From: Mesorhizobium wenxiniae | GTDB taxonomy: Bacteria; Pseudomonadota; Alphaproteobacteria; Rhizobiales; Rhizobiaceae | Direction: 5' to 3' | Assembly: GCF_002284535.1 (NCBI RefSeq) | Contig: NZ_NPKH01000028.1 | Coordinates: 62,001 to 126,000 of the forward strand | DNA: 64,000 nt | Shown here: piece by piece, positions 31,509-40,278 of the stretch | Position numbering within the stretch: the first letter of the stretch is position 1 | Layout of the letters: each line of letters starts with the position of its first letter | The notes under the pieces: generated by a model | Told to the model about the DNA's origin: nothing | The model's input: the letters and a program-made list of their open reading frames with translations, nothing else | The model's database searches: none | Position numbers and translations under genes: made by a program

Positions 31509-32483
31509 ATGGGGCGACGGATCGTGCTTGCGGTATTGGGTCTCGCCGTCATTCTTGTCCTGGCCTTCGTCTTTGGCCCGCGCGTCCAAGCCGACACTAC
31601 AATCCGCTTCGATCCTTCCGTGATCGGCGATGATCCGCAGGCCTACCTGGCACGCAAGGAAGCGGCCGTACCTGATATCTACGACGGGCTGGAAAAGGAA
31701 ATCATCTGGGCCAATCCGATGGTTCACTACAGGACGCCGCTGTCGATCGTCTATATCCACGGCTTTTCGGCGTCGAAGGGCGAGGTTCGTCCGCTTCCCG
31801 ACGAGGTGGCCGACCGGCTCGACGCCAATCTTTACTACACCCGTCTCACCGGCCACGGACAGGGCGGTGCCGCAATGGCGGACGGCAGCGTCAGCGCCTG
31901 GATCAACGACTATGCGGAAGCGCTCGCCATTGGCCGGGCGATCGGCGACAAGGTGATCGTTATCGCTACCTCGACCGGTGGCTCGCTGGCAGCCTGGGCT
32001 GCGACGCAGCCGGGCGCATCGGACGGGGTGGCAGCAATCGCGTTCATCTCGCCAAATTTCGGCGTCAAGGCTTCCGGCGCCGAACTTCTAACCATGCCGT
32101 GGGGCCGAGAGATCGCCGAGCTGGTCGCCGGCAAGGAGCGCAGCTTCGTGCCACGCAATGCGCTGCACGAGAAATTCTGGACCTACCGCTATCCGATCGC
32201 GGCGACCCTGCCAATGGTGGCCCTGACCGAAATAGCCTATGGCGCGCCGGTGGAGAAGGCGACCATCCCTGCCCTCTTCATATTTTCGGATTCGGACAAG
32301 ATCGTGCAGCCGGACCGCACTCGCGAAATCGCCGAGCGCTGGGGCGCGGCGCACGAACTGGTGCCGGTCGACGATACCGGCGATCGGGACAACCACGTCA
32401 TCGCCGGTGACGCGCTGTCGCCGTTGACCACGGCCTTCCTAACGCAGCGCATTGTGGTGTGGCTTGAGGCGGTGGTGAAGTAA
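31509..32483 (+). CDS. Alpha/beta-hydrolase with N-terminal membrane anchor
   Basis: A 324-residue protein. Residues 5-23 (IVLAVLGLAVILVLAFVFG) form a signal anchor. The hydrolase core has the oxyanion YIHGFSASKGE, LTGHGQGG, the nucleophile elbow ATSTGGSLA (Ser155), an acid in FIFSDSDKIVQP and the His in DRDNHVIAG. I chose ATG at 31509 because GGAG lies 6 bases upstream; a GTG at 31497 is in frame. It may be a carboxylesterase or lipase facing the periplasm. Confidence 0.9.
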   Translation: MGRRIVLAVLGLAVILVLAFVFGPRVQADTTIRFDPSVIGDDPQAYLARKEAAVPDIYDGLEKEIIWANPMVHYRTPLSIVYIHGFSASKGEVRPLPDEVADRLDANLYYTRLTGHGQGGAAMADGSVSAWINDYAEALAIGRAIGDKVIVIATSTGGSLAAWAATQPGASDGVAAIAFISPNFGVKASGAELLTMPWGREIAELVAGKERSFVPRNALHEKFWTYRYPIAATLPMVALTEIAYGAPVEKATIPALFIFSDSDKIVQPDRTREIAERWGAAHELVPVDDTGDRDNHVIAGDALSPLTTAFLTQRIVVWLEAVVK

Positions 32484-32507
32484 GCTCTCGCCTTGTTGTG
32501 GGAGAAG

Positions 32508-32540
32508 AGAAAAGGCGACCGAAGCATCGCTCCGATCGCC
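32508..32540 (-). terminator. Probable terminator after the DEAD-box helicase gene
   Basis: On the minus strand GGCGATCG pairs with CGGTCGCC (one mismatch) and is followed by TTTTCTCTT, 60 bases beyond the helicase stop. It also lies downstream of the convergent hydrolase gene. Confidence 0.6.
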
Positions 32541-32601
32541 CTCCTCCAATTACTCACAATCAAGCCGATCCCGACGGGCGGGGCCGGATACAACGGTCTG
32601 A

Positions 32602-34005
32602 TTACGCGGCCCGCGCCGCCGGCCGCTTGCCGCCGAAACGACGCTTGTTGTTGCCCTTGAAGGGCTTGGCGCCTTCCGGCTTGCGCTCGCCGGCAAAGGC
32701 TGGCTTGTCGCCCAAGCGCTTGTTGCCGTTATTCTGGCCGCCCGGCCGCCTGCCGTCGCGACGACCATTGCGGTCGTTGGCCGGCTCGAAGCTGCGCTCG
32801 TTCTTTTCGGCGGGATTGCGCTGCGGGTCGGGACTGCCGAGATGATCGGCAACGATCGGCAGCTTGGTGCGGATGATGCGCTCGACCTGACGCAGCTTGC
32901 TGTTCTCGGACGGGTCGCAAAGGGTGATGGCGATGCCGTCCATGCCGTTGCGGCCGGTGCGGCCGATCCGGTGCACATAGCTCTCCGCCTCGTCCGGCAG
33001 GTCGAAATTCACCACATGGCTGATGCCGGGCACGTCTATTCCGCGCGCAGCAATATCGGTCGCCACAAGAATGCGCACCGAACCCTCGCGAAAATCGTTC
33101 AGCGCCTTCTGGCGGGCGTTCTGCGACTTGTTGCCGTGGATCACGGCGGCGTTGAAGCCATCGCGCTCGAGGTCCTTGGTCACCCTGTCGGCGCCATGCT
33201 TGGTGCGCGAAAAGATGATGACGGACTTCATGGCTTCGTCGGCGAGCATCGTCGACAGCACCTGGCGTTTCTGCTTCGTGCGGGCAAAGACGACGCCCTG
33301 TACGATCTCGGCCGCCGCGGTGCTGTGCGGCGCGACCTCGACGCGGATCGGATTCTTCAGCAGGCCTTTCGCCAGCTCGGCGATTTCATTCGGCATGGTC
33401 GCCGAGAACAGCACTGTCTGACGGTCCGGCGCGGTTGCCCTGGCGATGCGCTTGACGTCGTTGATGAAGCCCATGTCGAGCATGCGGTCGCCCTCGTCGA
33501 GCACCAGCCATTTGGTGTCGGCAAGCACGAGGTCGCCCTCGCGCACCAGGTCGGTCAACCGGCCAGGCGTGGCGATCAGGATGTCGACGCCGGGGGCAAC
33601 CTTCTTTACCTGGCTGAAGCGCGAGACGCCGCCCAGCACCAGCGCGGTCGAGACATGCGCGCCCTTGGCCAGGATCTTGATGGTGTCTTCGATCTGCACG
33701 GCCAGTTCGCGCGTCGGCGCGAGAATCAGCGCACGAGCGGTCTTCGGCCGGCGCTTGGTGCCGAGCGCGATGATCTTCGAGAGGATCGGCAGCGCGAACG
33801 CCGCGGTCTTGCCGGAACCGGTCTGGGCGATGCCGAAAATATCGCGGCCTTCCAGCTGCGGCGGGATCGCCTGCGCCTGGATCGGCTTCGGATCGGTGAA
33901 GCCTGCGCCATGGGTGGCCTTGAGCAGCGCGCCCGTGATTCCAAGTGCTGCGAAACCCGAAAGTTCCCCAGTGTCCTTACCGGCCAAAGTGTTTTCGTTG
34001 GTCAA
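32602..34005 (-). CDS. DEAD-box RNA helicase, RhlE-like, with DEGD motif II
   Basis: A 467-residue ATP-dependent RNA helicase. It has the Q-motif (FAALGI, PIQAQAIP), Walker A AQTGSGKT (60-67), PTRELAVQI, TPGRL, SAT, and motifs V-VI in VATDIAARGIDVPG and HRIGRTGR. Motif II reads DEGD (170-173) instead of DEAD: the third codon is GGC, one base from GCC. The C-terminal tail (from about 395) is Arg/Gly/Asn-rich and basic, typical of RNA-binding tails. The start is TTG (34003-34005). Single gene. Confidence 0.93.
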   Translation of the reverse strand: MTNENTLAGKDTGELSGFAALGITGALLKATHGAGFTDPKPIQAQAIPPQLEGRDIFGIAQTGSGKTAAFALPILSKIIALGTKRRPKTARALILAPTRELAVQIEDTIKILAKGAHVSTALVLGGVSRFSQVKKVAPGVDILIATPGRLTDLVREGDLVLADTKWLVLDEGDRMLDMGFINDVKRIARATAPDRQTVLFSATMPNEIAELAKGLLKNPIRVEVAPHSTAAAEIVQGVVFARTKQKRQVLSTMLADEAMKSVIIFSRTKHGADRVTKDLERDGFNAAVIHGNKSQNARQKALNDFREGSVRILVATDIAARGIDVPGISHVVNFDLPDEAESYVHRIGRTGRNGMDGIAITLCDPSENSKLRQVERIIRTKLPIVADHLGSPDPQRNPAEKNERSFEPANDRNGRRDGRRPGGQNNGNKRLGDKPAFAGERKPEGAKPFKGNNKRRFGGKRPAARAA

Positions 34006-34393
34006 AATAATCTTCTTTCACGCGGCTCCTGGCCGCAAACATCAGTGGCGGCAGGGCGCAACCTGCCGTCGAAAAATTCTCATGGAACGACAAGGCGGCG
34101 GACATAATCGTCCGCGCGGCTGCGCTGTCGTGCCCGCATGCATCATGCCGCGGGGCTTTTTCGCCGCCTTGCCGATCTCGGAAAGAGGGAAAACAGACGC
34201 AACCAGTCTCATTCGTCGAGAAGGCCGGATACTCCCGGCCCAAGCGCCTATGTCGCCGCATATGGCCCAGTTCGCCGCGAAATGCAAGGGGCGTTATGTT
34301 GCAGCGCAGCGAAAGCCATGGCGAAGCGGCGCTTGCGCTGCCCTGCTGCCATGATTACCACAGATCAGGCTTTCGGTTTTTGGGGATCGAGCG
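34006..34393. other. 388-base divergent intergenic region
   Basis: This lies between the helicase gene and pccB and must hold both promoters. I see only short inverted repeats such as GGCCGG-N6-CCGGCC near 34223 and no convincing coding frame. A long leader for the helicase mRNA is possible. Confidence 0.5.
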
Positions 34394-35926
34394 ATGAAGG
34401 ACGTGCTGAAGGAACTCGAGCGCCGCCGCGACATGGCGCGCATGGGCGGCGGCCGGGCCCGCATCGACGCTCAGCACAAGAAGGGCAAGCTCACCGCGCG
34501 CGAACGCATCGACGTCTTTCTCGACGAAGGTTCGTTCGAGGAATTCGACATGTACGTCGAGCATCGCTCGACCGATTTCGGCATGGAGAAGATCAAGATC
34601 GCTGGCGACGGCGTTGTCACCGGCTGGGGAACCGTCAACGGCCGCCCGGTCTATGTCTTCGCCAAGGATTTTACCGTGTTCGGCGGCTCGCTGTCCGAGG
34701 CCCATGCCGAAAAGGTGGTCAAGGTGCAGGAGATGGCGCTGCGCAATCGCGCGCCGATCATCGGCCTCTACGACGCCGGCGGCGCCCGCATCCAGGAAGG
34801 CGTGGCAGCACTCGGCGGCTATGCCGAGATCTTCCAGCGCAACGTGCTGGCCTCAGGTGTCATCCCGCAGATTTCACTGATCATGGGCCCTTGCGCCGGC
34901 GGCGACGTCTATTCGCCTGCCATGACCGACTTCATCTTCATGGTGCGCGACACGTCCTACATGTTCGTCACCGGGCCGGACGTTGTGAAGACGGTCACCA
35001 ACGAGACAGTCACCGCCGAGAGCCTCGGCGGCGCCTCCGTCCACACGACCAAGTCCTCGATTGCCGATGGCGCCTACGACAATGACGTCGAGGCGTTGCT
35101 GCAGATGCGCCGGCTGGTCGATCTGCTGCCTGCCTCCAATACGGCTGATATCCCCGAGATCGAATGCTACCAGTCGGTCACCGATCACGATCTGTCGCTC
35201 GACCGGCTGATCCCCGACAACGCCAATAAACCCTACGACATCAAGGAGTTGATCGTTAAAGTTGCCGACGAGGGTGACTTCTTCGAGATCCAGCAGAGTT
35301 TTGCGAAAAACATCGTCACCGGCTTCGGCCGCGTCGAAGGCCGCACGGTGGGCTTCGTCGCCAACCAGCCGATGGTGCTGGCCGGCGTGCTCGATTCCGA
35401 CGCCAGCCGCAAGGCGGCGCGATTCGTGCGCTTCTGCGACTGTTTCTCGATTCCGATCGTCACCTTTGTCGACGTTCCAGGCTTTCTGCCCGGCACCGCG
35501 CAGGAATATGGCGGGCTGATCAAGCACGGCGCCAAGCTTTTGTTCGCCTATGCCGAAGCGACCGTCCCGAAGATCACCGTCATCACCAGAAAGGCCTATG
35601 GCGGCGCTTATGACGTGATGGCGTCGAAGCATCTGCGCGGCGACATGAACTATGCCTGGCCGACGGCGCAGATCGCGGTGATGGGCGCCAAGGGCGCGGT
35701 CGAGATAATCTATCGCAAGGACATCGGCGATGCGGAGAAGATCGCAGCGCATACAAAGGCTTACGAGGATCGCTTCCTGTCGCCCTTCGTCGCCGCCGAG
35801 CGCGGCTATGTCGATGAGGTGATCATGCCGCATTCGACCCGCCGCCGCATTGCCCGCGCGCTCCGCATGCTGCGCAACAAGGATATGCAGAACCCCTGGA
35901 AGAAGCACGACAACATTCCGTTGTGA
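34394..35926 (+). CDS. pccB: Propionyl-CoA carboxylase beta chain
   Basis: Carboxyltransferase subunit of 510 residues that moves CO2 from biotin to propionyl-CoA, giving methylmalonyl-CoA. It has the N-terminal RMGGGRARIDAQHKKGKLTA, the CoA-site YDAGGARIQEGVAALGGYA, the MGPCAGGDVYSPAM oxyanion loop, the PGFLPGTAQEYGG biotin-site loop and the C-terminal pattern KKHDNIPL. The closing NPWKKHDNIPL is typical of PccB rather than AccD. pccA is not in the window on this side, as a secreted-protein gene lies convergent just after it. Confidence 0.93.
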   Translation: MKDVLKELERRRDMARMGGGRARIDAQHKKGKLTARERIDVFLDEGSFEEFDMYVEHRSTDFGMEKIKIAGDGVVTGWGTVNGRPVYVFAKDFTVFGGSLSEAHAEKVVKVQEMALRNRAPIIGLYDAGGARIQEGVAALGGYAEIFQRNVLASGVIPQISLIMGPCAGGDVYSPAMTDFIFMVRDTSYMFVTGPDVVKTVTNETVTAESLGGASVHTTKSSIADGAYDNDVEALLQMRRLVDLLPASNTADIPEIECYQSVTDHDLSLDRLIPDNANKPYDIKELIVKVADEGDFFEIQQSFAKNIVTGFGRVEGRTVGFVANQPMVLAGVLDSDASRKAARFVRFCDCFSIPIVTFVDVPGFLPGTAQEYGGLIKHGAKLLFAYAEATVPKITVITRKAYGGAYDVMASKHLRGDMNYAWPTAQIAVMGAKGAVEIIYRKDIGDAEKIAAHTKAYEDRFLSPFVAAERGYVDEVIMPHSTRRRIARALRMLRNKDMQNPWKKHDNIPL

Positions 35927-35955
35927 GACGCTGATGTCGCTAAAGCAGCAAAAGC

Positions 35956-37962
35956 TCACTCCGCTTCCGCCGCGCCGAACCCCGCGCCCATCGTCGCGCG
36001 GACGGCGCCCGACCACGGCGTGGCATGATTGTCGATGCGCATCTGGAAGATAAAATAGGTCGGCGAGCAGAAGCCGATACCTTTCACCCTGCCGATACCA
36101 GGCGTATCGGGCGGTAGCGACTGGCACATATAATCCTCACGGCAGAAATGATCGGCCGAGCAGGCCGGCCGGTTGCCGCGGTTGACCGCGCCGCCTAGGC
36201 ACTGGTCGAAATTGTTGGTCGCCACGCAAATGTCGAATTTTTTCCCGCCAACCAGCCCGCAGATCTCGTTCGGCATCGGCTTGCCCGGCTTGAAGGCGGC
36301 AAAGGCACGATCCTTGTCGTCGCAGCCGCGATAGGCAATGCCGGCCGGCACGCCGATCTTCGGCGGCCGGCAAGTGTAGGCGGCGCGCGAAATGTCGGTC
36401 GCGAAGGCCGCGAACTGGCCTGATATGCTGTAGCGGTCATTGAAAGGCTGCCCCGGGTTGCTGGTGATCGAGCCGGTCAGACATGGATGGCCGGAAAACA
36501 TCTTTTCGCTGTCCTTGGGCAACAAGCATTGCGCCTGCTTCGTCCGCATGCCGGATGCAGTCGCCAGCGCCGTGCAGACGGTGCCGCCGTCGCATTGCCA
36601 GGTTGTGCCGAAGCCGGCCGCATCCTCCGGCATCAGACACGGCATCGCCACCTCGGCCGGCAGATAGGCGACCTCGTCCGCGTCCTTCCATGCAGCCGGC
36701 GGCGCGAAGGACAATGGGCGGAATCGGTTCGGCTCCTTGCCCTCTGCGGTCGCGCGCAGCCAGGCCTCGCGTCGCGGCATCTCGGCATGAAGATGCGGCG
36801 AGATGCCGACCTCGATGCGGTTCAGCGGCGAGGTCGTCTTGTCGTCGAGGCCGATGAAATGGAAACCAGCGGTCGAACCAGCTTGATGACAACCCTGGCA
36901 GGCGCCATTGTCGAGCCGCTCGACCAGCGCTTCCGGCGTGCGCACCAGCTTCAGCGCGGAATAGTCGAGCCCAGAAAAATCCGCGGGCTGGAATAGCGGC
37001 GTGAACGGGTGATTGGCCTGCCTTACGCTGCCGAAAGTCGACCACGAGACGACTTTCTTCGCCAGGAATTCATCCGGGATTTCGTAGACGCCGAGATCAA
37101 CCGCCGCGACATTGGCGCTGATATAGTCGGCAAGTTTTACTTTCAGCGCGGCGTCGTCGGCAAGCCGCGCCAGGTCGGGCGTGTTTTCCAGCAGCTTTTC
37201 ACTGACCGTCTCTCCATCGACGCCAAAAATCCGCATGAGGTAGGCAGCCTGGCCGCCAAATTCGGTCTCCTGGCCGGAGGGAAAGCGCACCATTTGGGCG
37301 TTGAGCTCGAGCTGCTTGAAGCTCAGCCTGGCCTTTTCAAGCGGCCCGCCGATGAGCCAGCCGATATCGACGGTCTCATCGAGTTGCGGCGTCCAGCGTC
37401 CGGCAACGCCGACGCAGCCGCCATCGGCGTCCGGCGCGGCGCTATAGATGGCATTGAAGTTGAACGGCAGGCGCGAGGCCAGGACCTTGCCGTTTTTCTT
37501 GAAGCTGTAGGCAAGGCGATAGATGAAACGGACCTCACCGCAGGCCCCGTCGCCCCGCATATCGGCGAAATCACGCCGATCGAGCCGGTTGACGACACCG
37601 ACCAGCCGGAAGCGCGCGGCGTCGGTCTTCAGCCAGCGCATGTCGATGATGCGGCCGACATTGCCGTCGGTGACTTCGTAGAGCGGCCGCCCGCCCGCCT
37701 TCATCTCGGCGCGTAGCGCAGCGACATCGCCTGCAATCGTTTCGACGATCTGGTGATAGGCCGGCGCCTTTTCATAAAGCGTCTTCAGGTCGCCCTTGCC
37801 GTCGATATCGAAAATGCCGGCGAAGCCAAAACCCCTGGCGTCGAGAGCGGCGAGCACGGCCGGTTCGTCGACGATCATCACCGGACTTTCAGCACGCGCG
37901 GTGTTCGCCATCAAAGCGGCAACGAAGATAGTGGCAAGCAGCGCGAATCCGCGGTTCATCAA
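35956..37962 (-). CDS. Large secreted Cys-rich protein with one haem-c motif, unknown function
   Basis: A 668-residue protein with a signal peptide (MMNRGFALLATIFVAALMAN, cleavage after TARA, residue 24). The single motif CQGCH at 355-359 (36886-36900) would bind c-type haem if matured. Before it lies a mostly beta-like domain (25-340, with Cys141 and Cys183). After it the C-terminal part holds 14 cysteines between residues 442 and 632, suggesting disulfide-rich periplasmic or surface folds. No transmembrane helix other than the signal. I do not recognise a family. Its ATG overlaps the nnr stop by 4 bases, which couples it to a metabolite-repair enzyme; it is convergent with pccB. Confidence 0.78.
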   Translation of the reverse strand: MMNRGFALLATIFVAALMANTARAESPVMIVDEPAVLAALDARGFGFAGIFDIDGKGDLKTLYEKAPAYHQIVETIAGDVAALRAEMKAGGRPLYEVTDGNVGRIIDMRWLKTDAARFRLVGVVNRLDRRDFADMRGDGACGEVRFIYRLAYSFKKNGKVLASRLPFNFNAIYSAAPDADGGCVGVAGRWTPQLDETVDIGWLIGGPLEKARLSFKQLELNAQMVRFPSGQETEFGGQAAYLMRIFGVDGETVSEKLLENTPDLARLADDAALKVKLADYISANVAAVDLGVYEIPDEFLAKKVVSWSTFGSVRQANHPFTPLFQPADFSGLDYSALKLVRTPEALVERLDNGACQGCHQAGSTAGFHFIGLDDKTTSPLNRIEVGISPHLHAEMPRREAWLRATAEGKEPNRFRPLSFAPPAAWKDADEVAYLPAEVAMPCLMPEDAAGFGTTWQCDGGTVCTALATASGMRTKQAQCLLPKDSEKMFSGHPCLTGSITSNPGQPFNDRYSISGQFAAFATDISRAAYTCRPPKIGVPAGIAYRGCDDKDRAFAAFKPGKPMPNEICGLVGGKKFDICVATNNFDQCLGGAVNRGNRPACSADHFCREDYMCQSLPPDTPGIGRVKGIGFCSPTYFIFQMRIDNHATPWSGAVRATMGAGFGAAEAE

Positions 37963-39488
37963 GTAGTTACCTCGTTGCGATTTTCGGCAAGCTCGCGCAG
38001 CACCGGCACCAGCGCCAGCGGCAAGTCTTCAGCGATCAGCCCAGGTCCGAAACGGCTGCCGGCCTCAGCATGAATCCAGACCGCCGCGCAGGCGGCTTCG
38101 AAAGCCGGCATGCCTTGCGCCAGGAAGCCGGCGATGATGCCCGACAGCACGTCGCCCGAACCGGCTGTGGCCAGCCATGGCGCGCCGTTGCCGTTGATCG
38201 CCGCCCTGCCATCGGGCGCCGCGATCACCGTGTCCGCGCCCTTGTAGACGACGATGGCGCCGGCGCGCGCGGCGGCAGCGCGCGCCTTGGCCAGCTTGGA
38301 CAGGTTCGTGTCTCCGGCGATGTCCGCAAACAGCCTGGCGAATTCGCCCTCATGCGGCGTCAGCACCAACGCTGGTGCGTTCGGGCGACGGGCGACTTCG
38401 AACAGACCTTTAGGCGTATCGCGAAACGAGCTGATGCCATCGGCATCGAGGACCAGTCCGTCGGCCCTGCCGTCTTGCCGCTCTCCGGTGGCCAGCACGC
38501 CGAGGGCAAAATCGCGGGTTTTTTCGCCGACGCCAAACCCGGGTCCGAGGACGAACGCCGATGGCCGGCGGCTGTCGATGAAGTCCTGTACGTCCGCGAT
38601 GCTGTCGGCCTTTTTCAGCATGATCGAAGTCAGATGCGCGGCATTCACTTGCACAGCATTCGCCGGCGACAGCACGGTCACCGCCCCTGCCCCGCTTCTG
38701 GCCGCAGCAAGCGCAGATAGCCGTGCCGCACCCGTCGCCGATGGCCCGCCGGAAAAGACGCCGACATGGCCGCGCCTGTATTTATGCGTGTCGACGGCTG
38801 GAATCGGGAAACTTTCTAACCAAAGCGACGGGGCGTTCTCGAAAGTTCGCGGTTGAAGCTGCGCAACGATGCCGTCGCCGATGCCGATGTCGGCAAGCAC
38901 CAGTTCGCCGCACATCTCGCGCCCAGGCAACAGCAGATGGCCGGGCTTTTTTCGCGCGAACGTCACCGTGATTCTGGCGCGGAATGCCTGGCCGAGAATC
39001 TGGCCGCTCTCGCCTGACACGCCTGAGGGCAGATCGACCGCGACGACAGGCAGGTTCAGTTCTGTCGCAACATCGACCGCCCTGGCGGCATCACCGGACA
39101 GCGGCTTGGACAGCCCCGCCCCATAAAGCGCATCGACCAGGATAGAACCTTTCTCGGCGGCAAATTCCGACAGCGGCCGAGGCCTGACCTGGCATTCCGA
39201 CGCGGCGAGCGCTGCGTCGCTGCCGGCTTTGGGCGAGCCGGATGCCCACAGCAAGACGTCGACGGCGCTATCCCCAAGAATGCGGGCGACGACATATCCG
39301 TCGCCGCCATTGTTGCCGGGCCCGCACAGCACGTGGACGCGCCTGGCAGCCGGAAAATGGGCGAGCACCACTGCAGCGACTGCGCCACCTGCATTGCGCA
39401 TCAGGCCAATGCCGTCGAATGGTCCGGCGGAAATCATCAGCCGGTCGGCCTCACCCATTTCGGCCGGAGACAGAATTTCATTGCTCAT
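37959..39488 (-). CDS. nnr: Bifunctional NAD(P)H-hydrate repair enzyme (epimerase + dehydratase)
   Basis: A 509-residue fusion. The N-terminal YjeF_N/NnrE domain (about 1-210) epimerises damaged NAD(P)HX: LCGPGNNGGDGYVVARIL, VDALYGAGL and VVAVDLPSGV. The C-terminal NnrD domain (about 225-505) is an ADP-dependent dehydratase: YRRGHVGVFSGGPSATGAA, LTPHEGEFARLF, and NGNGAPWLATAGSGDVLSG with the catalytic Asp. I started at MSNEILSPAEMGEADRL (39488); the frame stays open to 39806 across the glnB leader but without family match. Its location upstream of glnB is common in rhizobia. Confidence 0.94.
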   Translation of the reverse strand: MSNEILSPAEMGEADRLMISAGPFDGIGLMRNAGGAVAAVVLAHFPAARRVHVLCGPGNNGGDGYVVARILGDSAVDVLLWASGSPKAGSDAALAASECQVRPRPLSEFAAEKGSILVDALYGAGLSKPLSGDAARAVDVATELNLPVVAVDLPSGVSGESGQILGQAFRARITVTFARKKPGHLLLPGREMCGELVLADIGIGDGIVAQLQPRTFENAPSLWLESFPIPAVDTHKYRRGHVGVFSGGPSATGAARLSALAAARSGAGAVTVLSPANAVQVNAAHLTSIMLKKADSIADVQDFIDSRRPSAFVLGPGFGVGEKTRDFALGVLATGERQDGRADGLVLDADGISSFRDTPKGLFEVARRPNAPALVLTPHEGEFARLFADIAGDTNLSKLAKARAAAARAGAIVVYKGADTVIAAPDGRAAINGNGAPWLATAGSGDVLSGIIAGFLAQGMPAFEAACAAVWIHAEAGSRFGPGLIAEDLPLALVPVLRELAENRNEVTT

Positions 39489-39885
39489 GGATGCCGATCC
39501 GCGTTGGCTCAAGCCGATCCTGTGGTCAAAACCCCGATCCCTGTGGTCAAACATTGTCCAGTTTTCGGTTCGAAGCAAACGGCGATGAGACGGCACGATC
39601 TGTAGGCACATCGTTAGGGACAATGGCTTCTTCGAAGCACAATGCTCGCGAAACGCTCTGTCTGCCCAATTATTGTGCGGACGGAAGCGCCGACAATGTG
39701 TAGGTTCCCAGTATCCATGACGCATCCAACACGGCGAATGACGCGAATTTATCCCCCAACGCGGCATGGCATCGAAATCGCGTGATACCGCTTCGAATCC
39801 CCTCAAATTGGCACAGTTCGTGCTTGAAGGAGGCGCAAGCGGGGCTCACAACCCGTCTTTTTTGGCAGTGGAGGCCACTTTTTAC
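39489..39885. other. 397-base divergent region between nnr and glnB
   Basis: Holds the sigma-54 promoter for glnB (39809-39824) and presumably the nnr promoter. I looked for NtrC-type paired TGCAC/GTGCA sites and found no good match by eye. No coding frame is convincing on either strand. Confidence 0.6.
39809..39824 (+). promoter_or_regulatory. Sigma-54 promoter of glnB-glnA
   Basis: TGGCACAGTTCGTGCT has GG at -24 and GC at -12 with the required 10-base spacing, close to the TGGCACG-N4-TTGC consensus. It lies 62 bases upstream of the glnB ATG. This fits known NtrC/sigma-54 control of glnB in alphaproteobacteria. Confidence 0.75.
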
Positions 39886-40224
39886 ATGAAAAAGATCGAA
39901 GCGATCATCAAGCCGTTCAAACTAGACGAAGTGAAAGAAGCGCTTCAGGAGGCCGGGCTGCAAGGCATCACCGTTACGGAAGCCAAGGGTTTTGGCCGCC
40001 AGAAGGGCCATACCGAACTCTATCGCGGCGCTGAATATGTCGTGGATTTTCTGCCCAAGGTGAAAATCGAGGTCGTGCTCGGCGACGAGGCGGTCGAAGG
40101 CGCGATCGAAGCCATCCGCAAGGCCGCCCAGACCGGCCGCATCGGCGACGGCAAGATCTTCGTCTCCAATATCGAGGAAGTCGTGCGCATCCGCACCGGG
40201 GAAACAGGGATGGACGCGGTCTGA
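39886..40224 (+). CDS. glnB: Nitrogen regulatory protein PII
   Basis: Trimeric 112-residue signal protein reading 2-oxoglutarate and uridylylated by GlnD. The T-loop GHTELYRGAEYVVDFLPKVK carries Tyr51 (uridylylation site) and Tyr46; the C-terminal GDGKIFVSNIEEVVRIRTGE forms the B/C loop and ATP site. The start MKKIEAIIKPFKL fits the family; upstream in-frame codons to 39766 run through the sigma-54 promoter. glnA follows after 54 bases, the usual alphaproteobacterial glnBA pair. It would act on NtrB, the partial gene at the left edge, and on ammonium transport. Confidence 0.97.
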   Translation: MKKIEAIIKPFKLDEVKEALQEAGLQGITVTEAKGFGRQKGHTELYRGAEYVVDFLPKVKIEVVLGDEAVEGAIEAIRKAAQTGRIGDGKIFVSNIEEVVRIRTGETGMDAV

Positions 40225-40278
40225 GCTTTCTGATTTCAGATCATCTCCTCGAAACGTCATCACACAGGGAAACATGAC

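Noticed and set aside
32842..34107. 421-codon plus-strand frame opposite the DEAD-box helicase
   Set aside because: Shadow of the helicase; no ribosome site or family match.
34874..36127. 417-codon minus-strand frame opposite pccB
   Set aside because: Antisense to a conserved carboxylase; composition typical of shadow frames.
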